Part shown: piece by piece, positions 53,501-62,066 of the stretch
Layout: each line of letters opens with the position of its first letter
Position numbering within the stretch: position 1 is the first letter of the stretch
Source: Anaerolineae bacterium
GTDB lineage: Bacteria > Chloroflexota > Anaerolineae > Aggregatilineales > Phototrophicaceae
Assembly: GCA_022825675.1 (NCBI GenBank)
Contig: JAJDWK010000004.1
Coordinates: forward strand, 1 to 64,000
Length of the DNA: 64,000 nucleotides
Direction of reading: 5' to 3'
Made by a program: the position numbers and the translations under genes
Notes under the pieces: model-generated
Databases searched by the model: none
What the model was told of the DNA's origin: nothing
The model's input: the letters and a program-made list of their open reading frames with translations, nothing else

Positions 53501-56438
53501 GGATTTCAGCTTCCGCCCGCCTAATGGCGGCATCTTCAAAATCATCGTGTCGGCGCGGGATGCGCGCGGCAATCGCTTGCGCGCGGCAAGCAAAATCTGG
53601 GTCGCGGGCGCGGAATTTGTGCCCTGGCGGCAGAGCGCCTCCAATGCCATTGACATCGTGCCCGAGCGGGCGGAATATGCCATTGGCGAGCGGGCGAAGC
53701 TCTTGATCACCTCGCCATTTAATGGCGAGACCCAGGCGCTTATCAGCATCGAGCGCGGCGATCTGCTCAGCGTTGAGCCAGTTACGCTCTCCAGCAATTC
53801 TTATATCTACGAATTTGATATCCTGCCGCAGCACGCGCCCAATGTCTATGTTACTGTCTTCCTGCTCAAGCCCGCTGACGCCACAAACGAAACTGCCGCC
53901 TGGCGGCTGGGCATGACGCAGCTGCTAGTCGAGAACAGTCGCAAAGCGCTGACTGTCGACATCAGCGCTGACCGCGCCCAGGCGGCGCCGGGAGCGACTG
54001 CGCGTTACCGCCTGCGCGTCCGCAATCACGCCGGGGAGCCAGCCCGCGCCGAGATTGGATTGGCGCTGACGGACCTGGCGGCGCTCTCATTAGCCCAGCG
54101 CAATAGCCCGCCGCTGCTGGATGCCTTCTTCGGTCCCCAAGAATTGACTGTGCGCACTTCAAGCTCGCTTGCCGTGACTGCCGATGCCGATGCTGTCGCG
54201 CTCGCTGAAGGCAAAGGCGGTGGCGGCGGGATTCTTGAAACCGGCATCAGCGCATTGCGCGGAGACTTCATTGACACTCCCTATTGGCAGCCCAGCCTGG
54301 TGACGGATGAGGCTGGCGAAGCCTATGTTGATATCACTTTGCCCGACAACCTTACAACCTGGCGGCTGGATGCCCGCGCCTGGACGGCGGGGCGGGGCGG
54401 CAAGCTGCTGGTCGGCGAAGCGCAGCATGACCTGCTCAGTACCAAAGCGCTGCTGATACGCCCACAGACGCCGCGCTTTTTCATAGCCGGCGATAGGGCG
54501 CGGCTGTCGGCAGTCCTGCACAACAACAGCGGCGAGGCGGCTTCGCTTGTAGCATCGCTGGAGAATAGTCGCGGCTTGAGGCTGGCGGCTGGCAACAGCG
54601 CGGAACGCGCCCTGCAGTTGCCCGCGGGCGGGCGGGCGCGCGTCGATTGGCTGGTGGAAGTTGAGGCGGTGGCAGCGGTCGCGCCCCATTTTGTCCTGCG
54701 CCATGCTGATGGCGCCGACGCTGACGCCAGCATCTCGCCTGTCAGCCAGGATTCCGCCGGCACCCTGCCCGTCTACCGCTTCGCCCAGCGGGAGACTGTC
54801 GGCACTGCCGGCATGCTGCGCCAGGCGGGCGCGCGCAGCGAGGCGCTGCTGCTGCCGCGGGAGTATATCGCCCCCAGCGGCCGCCTCTCCCTCCGCCTCG
54901 ACAAGTCGCTGGCGGGCGCAACTGCCGAGAGCCTGGCATATTTGGCGGCGCAATCGCAGCGCTATCAGGAATGCGCCAGCGCTATCGTCAGCCGCTTCTT
55001 GCCCCAGATCGCCGCCTTCCGCGCCCAGAGCCAGCTGGGCTTGGCGGATTCGGCGCTGCAAGCGGAACTCGCCGCCCATGTCGCCGACAGCCTGCAAGCG
55101 CTCTACGCCCGTCAATTGCCTGCTGGCGGCTGGGGCTGGTGCGGCGCAGACAATGCCGATGTCATGACCTCCGCCTACGCCCTCTTCGGCTTGGCGCAAG
55201 CCGCCGAGAACGGCTTCCCAGTTGATGCCGCCTCCCGCGAGCGGGCGCAGCGCTACCTGCGCCAGCAGCTGATTAGACCATCCCTGCAAGTCGAGCGTTG
55301 GCGGCTGAACCGGCAAGCCTTTCTGCTCTTTGCTTTGGCGCAATCGGGAGCGCCCGATAAGGCAAGCAGCGCCGCGCTCTTTGAAAGCCGCGAGCGCCTG
55401 AGCCTGGACGCGGTCGCATTTCTGGCGCAGACCCTGCATCACATCAACCCGAATGACCGCGAGCGGCTGTCCGCGCTGGCGCAGCAGCTGCAAAATCGGG
55501 CAATCATCAGCGCGACCGGCGCCTATTTCAGCGACAGTGATGCCGACCGCCGGCATTGGTCCAGCAGCTTGCGCAGCAGCGCGCTGGCGCTGGACAGCCT
55601 GCTCTTGCTGCAGCCGGATAGCGAGCTGCTGCCCAATATCGCGCGCTATCTGCTGCGTCAGCGGCAGGGGCGCGGGTATTGGAACTCGCCACAAGAGACT
55701 GCCTGGGCGCTAATCGCGCTAAGCCATTGGCTGCGCGTCAGCGGCGAGTTAACGCCGACTTTTGCCTATGCTGCGCATCTGAATGGCGACGAGCTTTGGC
55801 GCGATATAGCGCTGCCAAGCAATGCCACCGAGGCGATAGAATTGCAAATTGATGCCGCCGCGCTGATGCAAAATGAGACCAATTTGCTGACGATCCAGCG
55901 GGATGCGGGCACCGGCGCGCTCTATTACAGCGCCCATCTCACGCTTGACCTGCCAGTCGAGCAGATTAAGCCGCTGAACCGCGGCATCGAAATCTCCCGC
56001 CGTTACCAGCTGCTGGGCGCGCCGGCATCAGCGCCCATCACCAGCGCGCGCATCAGCGATACCGTGCAGGTCCGCCTGCAAATCGCGGTGCCGAATACTT
56101 TGCGCTATGTGGTCATTGAAGATTTCTTGCCTGCTGGCGCCGAGGCGGTCAATCCCGAGCTTGCCACCAGCTCACAGCTGGGCACAGCGCCTGGCGGCGC
56201 GCGCATCGGGGACGAAGACGCCGGCTGGGGCTGGCAATATTTTGACCGCATCGAGTTTCGTGATGAAAAAGCTGTCATCTATGCCAGCGTCTTGCCCAAG
56301 GGCGTGTATGAATTTGTCTACACCATGCGTCCGCTCATCGCGGGCGACTACCAGGCGCTGCCGCCGCTGGCGCAAGAATTGTATTTTCCCGAGGTTTATG
56401 GACGCGGGGCGGGGGCGCGCTTCGTGATCGAAGAGTAA
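50502..56438 (+). CDS. Alpha-2-macroglobulin family protein without thioester motif
   Basis: The ATG at 50502 follows GGAGG by eight bases and starts a signal peptide (MRRRWLLCTVLAALAVLSS); an ATG at 50466 overlaps the previous stop and is less likely. The 1978-residue protein has several Ig-like Big_5 domains (such as PLDGATDVSRGGFTLYF), MG domains (YRGGQPVYFRGILRSKDDV), the A2M core (LPDNLTTWRLDARAW) and the alpha-helical domain (WGWCGADNADVMTSAYALFG). The thioester site CxEQ is replaced by Cys1491-Ala-Ser-Ala1494. It probably cannot form a thioester, so it may trap proteases by conformation or have another envelope role. Confidence 0.92.
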   Translation: MRRRWLLCTVLAALAVLSSPLHFAQGGISGLLEVVAVSPAPASPLALDASITLSFNRRVDCAAAEAALRWQPPIAAAIRCDEYRLSLRPQAALSPGSALQLEVRAPLHAKDGAALPQDFLARFRTADFLQIAEALPNAAGGAAPVDSAITLAFDKPVVPLALSSEQGALPVPISINPPIAGSGRWKNSALYVFEPDAQLQNDTLYTVAVADDLTALDGAPLAAPYSWSFRSAQPALLSLNPPPGAPDISLAPRIQMRFNQAMERDVLERAFYLSPLPASEGEPEAGAFDWAEDGMSVVFTPAAPLRYDTVYEAGFDAERAPALRFSTLEPDASWTYSTVPPPAISATEPLDGATDVSRGGFTLYFASPMNSETLEDKITISPQPAIAPRVYYNEWNNSYSVAFDAQPSTAYAIDIAPGMADIYGKAISEPYSFRYRTAPRPPLLELQLPGAVGFFDANRQPPELALTHRGLQAIDLALYRIPLPDFIARLTGDDRYAPARSYSPPASQLIRRWQLPAGAPANISRSERVQLSESGADKKAPAALKPGIYFFEAQAPEIAEQYGAAKQFLNVANAALTLKQATDRLTVWAVDVATGAPLREQTITVYGRDASRLAQARTDERGIASIDIPYSPALDRPLLALLMSGEHFGIGYSGWTQGSEPWQFGFAYSPRASAYQAYIYSDRPVYRGGQPVYFRGILRSKDDVVYMPPPFDTVPVTLRDPRGEIVYQRAHELSEFGSFHGAFDIPKDAALGAYRLSLELPAANAFYPEFAGLDFLVAEYRLPEYQVALAADSAEIVQGDSAEFTLEGRYFFGGAVSHAEVEYNVLTAPYAFDYSGAGHYEFADSDRLYPPEGPPHYGGLVTQGALRTDADGKAIFSIQGDLADAPGSQRWRVEAAIRDEAGQTLYDSADLVLHQGLFYVGIGAEKAVGAVGEQSHLNIIAVDWESQPIANQAVEIQVVERRWSRVQERESDTGQPAWSWTVEEFPVVSGTVQTGADGKADFSFRPPNGGIFKIIVSARDARGNRLRAASKIWVAGAEFVPWRQSASNAIDIVPERAEYAIGERAKLLITSPFNGETQALISIERGDLLSVEPVTLSSNSYIYEFDILPQHAPNVYVTVFLLKPADATNETAAWRLGMTQLLVENSRKALTVDISADRAQAAPGATARYRLRVRNHAGEPARAEIGLALTDLAALSLAQRNSPPLLDAFFGPQELTVRTSSSLAVTADADAVALAEGKGGGGGILETGISALRGDFIDTPYWQPSLVTDEAGEAYVDITLPDNLTTWRLDARAWTAGRGGKLLVGEAQHDLLSTKALLIRPQTPRFFIAGDRARLSAVLHNNSGEAASLVASLENSRGLRLAAGNSAERALQLPAGGRARVDWLVEVEAVAAVAPHFVLRHADGADADASISPVSQDSAGTLPVYRFAQRETVGTAGMLRQAGARSEALLLPREYIAPSGRLSLRLDKSLAGATAESLAYLAAQSQRYQECASAIVSRFLPQIAAFRAQSQLGLADSALQAELAAHVADSLQALYARQLPAGGWGWCGADNADVMTSAYALFGLAQAAENGFPVDAASRERAQRYLRQQLIRPSLQVERWRLNRQAFLLFALAQSGAPDKASSAALFESRERLSLDAVAFLAQTLHHINPNDRERLSALAQQLQNRAIISATGAYFSDSDADRRHWSSSLRSSALALDSLLLLQPDSELLPNIARYLLRQRQGRGYWNSPQETAWALIALSHWLRVSGELTPTFAYAAHLNGDELWRDIALPSNATEAIELQIDAAALMQNETNLLTIQRDAGTGALYYSAHLTLDLPVEQIKPLNRGIEISRRYQLLGAPASAPITSARISDTVQVRLQIAVPNTLRYVVIEDFLPAGAEAVNPELATSSQLGTAPGGARIGDEDAGWGWQYFDRIEFRDEKAVIYASVLPKGVYEFVYTMRPLIAGDYQALPPLAQELYFPEVYGRGAGARFVIEE

Positions 56439-56454
56439 TCCAGCGCCCGGCGCA

Positions 56455-57264
56455 TCAAGCCTCTACCATCGTGATCGCGCCCGCCGCCTCTCCGACGAAG
56501 ACGCCGCAGGGTCCACCGCTTTCGCTCTTCTTTAAGTGGATTTCGTCACCGGCGAAGCTCAGCAGCGGGTGATAAAACTCCGCCACTTTTTCGGCTTCGC
56601 CCACCACATAATGCGCGATGAGAGCGCGGCGGAAGCGCGTCTCGCTGGTGTTGGGGTAGCTGCCATGGATGACCTGCCCGTTGAAAAAGACAACATCGCC
56701 CGGCTGCATCAGCATCGGCAGCGCCGCGCTTCCCGGCGGCAGCGGCACCGTGCTGGCGCTGAAGCTCTGCGATGTATCGGCTTCGACAGGGCAGAGCCGC
56801 GGCAAATCCTGCGTGCGCGGCACAATCTGCAAACAGCCGTTCTCTTCATCACAGGCGTCCACCGCCATCCAGGCGGCAAGGCAGGTGCCGGGATAAACGC
56901 GCAGCGGCGTCTGATCTTGATGCAGCGCCTGCCCGCGCGCCCCCGGCGGCTTGAAATAGAACATCGTCTGCGCGGCGTAAGGCTCCGCGCCCAACAGCGC
57001 CGTCGTCCAGTGGCGCAAACGCTCGTCCAGCAGCCAATCGAGGGAGAAGCCGTCAAAGCGGTGTGGATGCACGATGCGGGGGAAAGCGCGCAGCGGGTCC
57101 TCCGCGCCCAGCAGCATCTTCGCATCGCCGGCATAGCCATGCCCGGCCGCGTTCAGCCCCATATAATGCTCGCGGATGAAAGCCACTTCTTCCGCGGAAA
57201 ACAGCGCCGGCACAATCACATAGCCTTGCTCGTGGAAGGCGTCAATCAAGTTTTCTTCATTCAT
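56455..57264 (-). CDS. Phytanoyl-CoA dioxygenase (PhyH) family oxygenase
   Basis: The ATG at 57264 has GGAG upstream and gives 269 residues. The Fe(II) ligands are readable as LHQDQTPL (His-x-Asp) and GQVIHGSYPN (distal His), with RFRRALIAHY supplying the 2-oxoglutarate Arg. Such enzymes hydroxylate free or carrier-bound small molecules. It is the third gene of a tight operon behind two FemAB-type ligases. A role in modifying a bridge amino acid is only an inference. Confidence 0.85.
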   Translation of the reverse strand: MNEENLIDAFHEQGYVIVPALFSAEEVAFIREHYMGLNAAGHGYAGDAKMLLGAEDPLRAFPRIVHPHRFDGFSLDWLLDERLRHWTTALLGAEPYAAQTMFYFKPPGARGQALHQDQTPLRVYPGTCLAAWMAVDACDEENGCLQIVPRTQDLPRLCPVEADTSQSFSASTVPLPPGSAALPMLMQPGDVVFFNGQVIHGSYPNTSETRFRRALIAHYVVGEAEKVAEFYHPLLSFAGDEIHLKKSESGGPCGVFVGEAAGAITMVEA

Positions 57265-57278
57265 TGTCCACTCCATTT

Positions 57279-58337
57279 TCACAGCAGTTTTAACAATCGC
57301 TTGGATACCATAGTATACGCGGAATAGAGCAGCGGCTGCGGCACAAAATCCCAAGCGCCGATGTGTTGTATCGTCTCGCCGCGGAAGCCGCGCTTGAACT
57401 GATAGACGCCCCAGAGCGGGTCGGTTTCGTCAAAGACATCAGGCGCGCCCCACATGTCATAGACCGCGAATCCCCGCGCTTTCGCCCATTGTATCGCCGC
57501 CCATTGCAGGGCGTAATTCGGCATCCGGCGGCGTTCCTCGTTGGCGGAAGCGCCATAAAAATACCAGCATCTGCGCCCGAAATGGAAGAGGATGACCTGG
57601 GCGATGGCGCGCCTGTCATATTCGGCGATGAAAGCCTGGGCAAGCCCCGCGCGCATAAACTCCCGCCAGGCGCGCTGATAATACTCGAAAGGGCGGATGA
57701 GAAAATCATTCCGTTCCCCAGTCGCTTGATACAGTTGATAGAGCTGCGGCAAATCGGCTTCGCCTGCGGGGCGGACGCTGACGCCTTTTTTTGCTGCCGT
57801 CCGTATTTTCCGCCGCGTATTGCCGCTGAATCCCGCCAGGATATCCGCCAGTTCGGGGCGCAAATCGATGGCGAGCGTATTGCGAAATTGCACCTGCGCA
57901 TCAGAAAAGCGCCAGCCGCGCCGCTGCAGCAGCGCCATAAACGCGCTGCCAGTCGCGTCCCGGCGCTCGGGCGGGCTGGCGCTGAGGCCGCGCGCCAAGA
58001 TGACATCGGGGTCAATCTTCAGCCACATGACGCCTAACTTGCGGGCTTGTTGTTCCAGCTCGCTCAAGACCGCCGCCGCCAAATCGAGATCGCGGTAGTC
58101 TAATGCCGGACCTTTGCTCACATACATCACTTTGAAAGGACCGAGCTTGCGCGTCCCCAGGCTCGCCATTGCCACAAGCTCACCGCCGCGCCAGAAGGCG
58201 AGCCGCAGCGGCGTCCAGCCGCCAGTCGCCCGCTTGAACTCCCCCCATTCCCAGCTCTGCAAAATATGCGCGCCGGGCAATGCGCGCAGGCTGGCGTTCC
58301 AGCGGCGCTTGCAATCAATTTCGCGGATGCCAAGCAT
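57279..58337 (-). CDS. FemAB/MurM-type peptidyltransferase (copy 2)
   Basis: The 352-residue protein has the FemAB architecture of two GNAT-like halves: HILQSWEWGEFKRATGGW near the N terminus, FSGNTRRKIRTAAKKGVSV in the middle, and ALQWAAIQWAKARGFAVYDMWGAPD near the end. FemAB enzymes use aminoacyl-tRNA to add amino acids to lipid II or peptidoglycan stems. It lies 18 bases after its paralogue and 14 before the PhyH gene. The amino acid added is unknown. Confidence 0.87.
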   Translation of the reverse strand: MLGIREIDCKRRWNASLRALPGAHILQSWEWGEFKRATGGWTPLRLAFWRGGELVAMASLGTRKLGPFKVMYVSKGPALDYRDLDLAAAVLSELEQQARKLGVMWLKIDPDVILARGLSASPPERRDATGSAFMALLQRRGWRFSDAQVQFRNTLAIDLRPELADILAGFSGNTRRKIRTAAKKGVSVRPAGEADLPQLYQLYQATGERNDFLIRPFEYYQRAWREFMRAGLAQAFIAEYDRRAIAQVILFHFGRRCWYFYGASANEERRRMPNYALQWAAIQWAKARGFAVYDMWGAPDVFDETDPLWGVYQFKRGFRGETIQHIGAWDFVPQPLLYSAYTMVSKRLLKLL

Positions 58338-58355
58338 GATGCCCGCTTCCCCCGC

Positions 58356-59396
58356 CTAGTCGCGCAATCTCAGCGCGCCGCGATAGGCATGATACACGAG
58401 CGGATTGTAGACAAAATCCCAAGCGCCAAGCGTACGCTTCACAACGCCTCCCCAGCCGCGTTTGAAGCCGTAGACGCCCCATAAGCCATCACGCCGCTGC
58501 TTGAACTGCGCCTCCAGCGTGTCGCGGTCATAGTCGGGCACGCCCCACAAATCATAGCTGCGGCAGCCGCGCGCCCGCGCCCATTGGATCGCCGCCCACT
58601 GGATGCCGTAGCTGGCATAGACCTTGCCCTGCGCCCGCGAGGACGCGCCATAGAGATACCAGGCGCGCTCGCCCAGGGCGAAGACCATAATCGCCGCCAG
58701 CAGCTCGCCCTCATGCCGCGCCGTCAGCAGCGCCCCATAGTGCGGCATGAAGAGCTGGAAAGCCGCTTCAAAATAGTCTTGACTGTGCACGCCGAAGCCG
58801 TTGCGCCCGCCCGTCTGCGCCATCAAGGCGCTGAACGCGCCCAAATCCGCGGCGGAACCGGCACCGCATTCGAGCTTGCTCGCCAAACTTTTGCGGATTT
58901 TGCGCCGCGTCCCCTGGTTCATGCGCTGCAGGATTTGTCCGTCTTCAGCGGCGATATCAAGCATGATGGTGCGCGGCGGCTGGATCGTCTGCGGGCTTTC
59001 GCGGAAGCCCATGCCCGCCAAGTCCAGCGCCGGCTCGTTTGTCAGATGCCCCGGCTCCAGCTTCAAAAATGCCGCGCCCGTCTCTTTGCCTATCGCCGCC
59101 CACAGCTGCGGATAGAGGCTGGGCTGCGCCGCATAGCCGCCCATCGGCGCATAAGCCAGCCAGCCCGCGCCCAGCGGCAGGCGCTTCAAAAGCACCTGCG
59201 CCCCCGCTTGTATCCGCCCGCCAGCCGCCAGCGCCACCACCCGCGAGCGCCAGCCGAAGCGCGCTTTTAGCGCCGCCCACGGGGAAAGCTGCAAAATATG
59301 GGCGCGCGGCTGGGCGCGTACAAAGGTGTCCCATTCTGGCGCGCTTGGCTTGATAATGCTTGGCTGGCAGTCGCCAGTCGCTCTCGCTTTTGACAT
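58356..59396 (-). CDS. FemAB/MurM-type peptidyltransferase (copy 1)
   Basis: The 346-residue protein is a paralogue of the next gene: HILQLSPWAALKARFGW, MNQGTRRKIRKSLASKL, and YGIQWAAIQWARARGCRSYDLWGVPD correspond block by block. Both are full length. Tandem FemAB genes often act in sequence to build a two-residue or longer interpeptide bridge. A bridge in this organism is therefore predicted, but the residues are unknown. It is divergent from nuoA. Confidence 0.87.
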   Translation of the reverse strand: MSKARATGDCQPSIIKPSAPEWDTFVRAQPRAHILQLSPWAALKARFGWRSRVVALAAGGRIQAGAQVLLKRLPLGAGWLAYAPMGGYAAQPSLYPQLWAAIGKETGAAFLKLEPGHLTNEPALDLAGMGFRESPQTIQPPRTIMLDIAAEDGQILQRMNQGTRRKIRKSLASKLECGAGSAADLGAFSALMAQTGGRNGFGVHSQDYFEAAFQLFMPHYGALLTARHEGELLAAIMVFALGERAWYLYGASSRAQGKVYASYGIQWAAIQWARARGCRSYDLWGVPDYDRDTLEAQFKQRRDGLWGVYGFKRGWGGVVKRTLGAWDFVYNPLVYHAYRGALRLRD

Positions 59397-59475
59397 CCCG
59401 ACCTTGGGACGGATTCCGCTTTTTCCGCAGCCGCCAGTGTACAGCCCGCTGGCGGAATCCGCCGCTAATCTTCCG

Positions 59476-59504
59476 TTGCATACTCAATTCGCTGCTGCTA
59501 TACT
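59476..59504 (+). promoter_or_regulatory. Promoter of the nuoA-H-J-K-L operon
   Basis: TTGCAT (59476-59481) is 17 bases from TATACT (59499-59504), with TGC extending the -10 box. NuoA starts about 98 bases downstream. Confidence 0.7.
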
Positions 59505-59602
59505 ATTGCAGCTTGTGATAAATGGCGCAATCATATCAGCGCAGTTTGGGCAGCAAGCGCGCCGGGCAGCTATGCCGCGCCAAACACGAAGGTGGTTCGT
59601 GA

Positions 59603-59965
59603 ATGAATGTATTACATGAGTGGGCGTTCATCGGCGTATTTGCGATTTTGGCACCAGTTTTCCCCGCCTTGCCGATTGTCATCGCCCGCCTCTTCCGCCC
59701 GCGCAAGCCGAATGCGCTCAAATCCTCGACTTATGAATGCGGCGTGGAGACCATCGGCGATACCTGGGTGCAATTCCGCGTACAGTATTATATTTATGGC
59801 TTAATCTTCCTCGTATTTGATGTTGAAATGGTCTTCCTGTTCCCTTGGGCGGCCGCTTATAACGAGATGTCTTTATTCGGCTTCGTAGCGGGCTTCCTTT
59901 TCATCTTCCTGCTGACGGACGCGCTCTTTTATGCCTGGAAGAAAAACGCGCTGGATTGGAAATAG
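59603..59965 (+). CDS. nuoA: NADH-quinone oxidoreductase subunit A
   Basis: The 120-residue membrane protein has three helices and the NuoA signature KSSTYECGVETIGDTWVQFRVQYYIYGLIFLVFDVEMVFLFPWA (in parts, residues 38-82), with the conserved Cys and acidic residues of the proton channel region. It is part of the membrane arm of complex I. It is followed directly by nuoH, not nuoB. Confidence 0.95.
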   Translation: MNVLHEWAFIGVFAILAPVFPALPIVIARLFRPRKPNALKSSTYECGVETIGDTWVQFRVQYYIYGLIFLVFDVEMVFLFPWAAAYNEMSLFGFVAGFLFIFLLTDALFYAWKKNALDWK

Positions 59966-59986
59966 CGGGGCACGCGGGAGAGGCGC

Positions 59987-61204
59987 ATGGACAACCTTTG
60001 CACAGGCTTGTGTACCTTGCTGCTGGACGGCGGCTTTGATGCGGGTTTGGCACAGTTTCTCTCGCTCCTGGTGGGGGTCTTGCTGGTCAGCGGCGTGCCC
60101 CTTATCACGGTAATCCTGTTGATTTGGGTTGAACGCAAAGTAGCCGCCCGTATCCAGGATCGCATCGGTCCCAACCGCGTTGGTCCCATCGGCTTGCTGC
60201 AAACGCTCGCTGATATGATAAAACTGCTGAGCAAAGAAGACATCACGCCAACTTCCGCCGACCGTCTATTGTATAATGCCGCGCCGCTGGTCTCTTTTGC
60301 ATCAGTTGTGCTGATTTGGGCGGTGATACCCTTCACCCCGTTCCATTACGGCGTCGACCTGGAAATTGGCGCGCTGTATTTTGTGGCGATCGCTTCTTTT
60401 GGCACGCTGGCGATTATGGTCGCCGGCTGGGCGAGCAACAATAAATACGCGCTTTTGGGCGCATTCCGCGTGGTGGCGCTGCTGGTGAGTTACGAAGTGC
60501 CGCTGGTCTTCGCGCTGCTGGCGCCGGTGATGCTCGCCGGCAGTATGAGCCTGCTTGATATCGTCAACGCCCAATCCGGCATGTGGTTTGTTATCCTGTC
60601 GCCGCTGGCATTTGTCATCTTTTATGTCTCATCACAGGCGGAGACCGGGCGCGCCCCCTTCGATCTCATTGAAGCGGAATCCGAATTGGTCGCCGGCTTC
60701 AACATCGAATATTCCGGCATGAAGTTCGGCATGTTTTTCGCCGCCGAGTTCCTGCATGTCTTCACCAATGGCATTTTGATGGCGATTCTTTTCTTCGGCG
60801 GCTGGATGGGACCGCTCTATTACGAATCGCCGCTGATAGCCTTCGCCTGGCTGGGCGCGAAAGGCGGGCTTATCTATCTCACCACGCTTTGGCTGCGCAA
60901 TACTGTGCCGCGCCTGCGCATCGACCAAATCATGGCATTTAATTGGAAATGCCTGGTGCCGCTGTCCATCGCCAATATCGTCGCCGTGTCGCTGGCTTTG
61001 AAAGTGCTGCAAGAATTGGACTTGGCGCCGCGCCAGCTGATAGGCGCGGGCATCGGCGAAATGCTGCCGACAACAGTCGTCATGCTGCTGATAAATGGCG
61101 CTATCGGCCTCTATCTGCTGGGCATATTGCGGCGGCGCGGGCAAGAGGCGCGCCGCGAATTCCAGGCTGCCAGCCAAGCCTATGCGGCTGCGCCCGCCGA
61201 CTAA
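59987..61204 (+). CDS. nuoH: NADH-quinone oxidoreductase subunit H
   Basis: NuoH lines the quinone chamber between the two arms of complex I. The 405-residue protein has WVERKVAARIQDRIGPNRVGPIGLLQTLAD, NKYALLGAFRVVALLVSYEVPL, TGRAPFDLIEAESELVAGFNIEYSGM and LRIDQIMAFNWKCLVPL, the classic conserved loops. It is slightly longer than typical at both ends. GGAGAGG precedes the ATG. It is 21 bases from nuoA. Confidence 0.96.
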   Translation: MDNLCTGLCTLLLDGGFDAGLAQFLSLLVGVLLVSGVPLITVILLIWVERKVAARIQDRIGPNRVGPIGLLQTLADMIKLLSKEDITPTSADRLLYNAAPLVSFASVVLIWAVIPFTPFHYGVDLEIGALYFVAIASFGTLAIMVAGWASNNKYALLGAFRVVALLVSYEVPLVFALLAPVMLAGSMSLLDIVNAQSGMWFVILSPLAFVIFYVSSQAETGRAPFDLIEAESELVAGFNIEYSGMKFGMFFAAEFLHVFTNGILMAILFFGGWMGPLYYESPLIAFAWLGAKGGLIYLTTLWLRNTVPRLRIDQIMAFNWKCLVPLSIANIVAVSLALKVLQELDLAPRQLIGAGIGEMLPTTVVMLLINGAIGLYLLGILRRRGQEARREFQAASQAYAAAPAD

Positions 61205-61217
61205 GGAGAAGGAGGGG

Positions 61218-61730
61218 ATGGAACTTAACGCGGTTACAATCGGTTTCGCCGTCTTCACCATTTTCACCCTCGGCGGCGGCTTCGGCGTGGTCACCACGCG
61301 CAACCTCTTCCAAGGCACCATCTGGCTCATGGTCAGCCTGTTCGGCGTCGCCGGCTACTTTATATTGTTGAGCGCGCCTTTCCTGGCGGCAGTGCAGATA
61401 CTCGTCTACATCGGCGCGATCGCCATTCTTATCACCTTCGCAGTCATGCTCACCCGCAGCGTTACCCGCATCAAAGTGCGTTATATCCGCCTGCTGCCGA
61501 GTTTTATCGGTTCGCTGCTGGTATTTTTGATATTGCTCTTCGGCATCACAGTGCCGATTTTTGGCGGGCAATTGCCAGAAGCCGCGCCGCAAACGGTCGC
61601 CTCCACCCGTGATTTGGGCGCGGCGCTGGTGTCCGAACATGGCTATGTCGTGCCCTTTATGCTGGCATCGGTTCTGCTGACGGGCGCGATGATTGGCGCG
61701 ATTTTCATCGCCCGCGACGAGAAGGCTTAG
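61218..61730 (+). CDS. nuoJ: NADH-quinone oxidoreductase subunit J
   Basis: The 170-residue, five-helix membrane protein starts at the ATG at 61218 behind AAGGAGG. It shows the NuoJ patterns GVVTTRNLFQGTIWLMVSLFGVAGYF and LAAVQILVYIGAIAILITFAVML, the latter being the conserved pi-bulge helix. It lies 13 bases after nuoH, with no nuoI in between. Confidence 0.93.
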   Translation: MELNAVTIGFAVFTIFTLGGGFGVVTTRNLFQGTIWLMVSLFGVAGYFILLSAPFLAAVQILVYIGAIAILITFAVMLTRSVTRIKVRYIRLLPSFIGSLLVFLILLFGITVPIFGGQLPEAAPQTVASTRDLGAALVSEHGYVVPFMLASVLLTGAMIGAIFIARDEKA

Positions 61731-61740
61731 GGAGCGCGGC

Positions 61741-62058
61741 ATGGTACCTCTCTGGATGTATCTGGCGGTTGCCGCGGCGCTTTTCTCGCTGGGCGTCTTC
61801 GGCGTCCTGGCGCGGCGCAACGCTGTCGCCATTTTGATGAGCGTTGAATTGATGCTGAACGCCGTCAATATCAACCTGGTCGCCTTCTGGCGCTACAGCG
61901 AAACCGGCACCGACCTGCTGCTCAATGGCTATGCCTTCACCGCCTTCGTCCTGATTGTCGCGGCGGCGGAAGCGGCGGTTGGCTTGGCAATCATCATCAC
62001 AGTCTATCGCAATCGGCGCTCGGTCATCCCGGAAGAAGCCACCGCGCTGAAAGGATAA
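61741..62058 (+). CDS. nuoK: NADH-quinone oxidoreductase subunit K
   Basis: The 105-residue product has three helices and the NuoK motif AILMSVELMLNAVNINLVAF with its conserved Glu, plus a second Glu in AAAEAAVGLAI. Both carry protons in the antiporter-like path. The ATG at 61741 has GGGAG upstream. It is 10 bases from nuoJ. Confidence 0.95.
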   Translation: MVPLWMYLAVAAALFSLGVFGVLARRNAVAILMSVELMLNAVNINLVAFWRYSETGTDLLLNGYAFTAFVLIVAAAEAAVGLAIIITVYRNRRSVIPEEATALKG

Positions 62059-62066
62059 GGATCGCA

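Noticed and set aside
51318..53834. 838-codon open frame on the minus strand opposite the alpha-2-macroglobulin
   Set aside because: It lies wholly within a gene with clear homology on the other strand. Long antisense frames are expected at this GC content, and its translation shows no recognisable motif.
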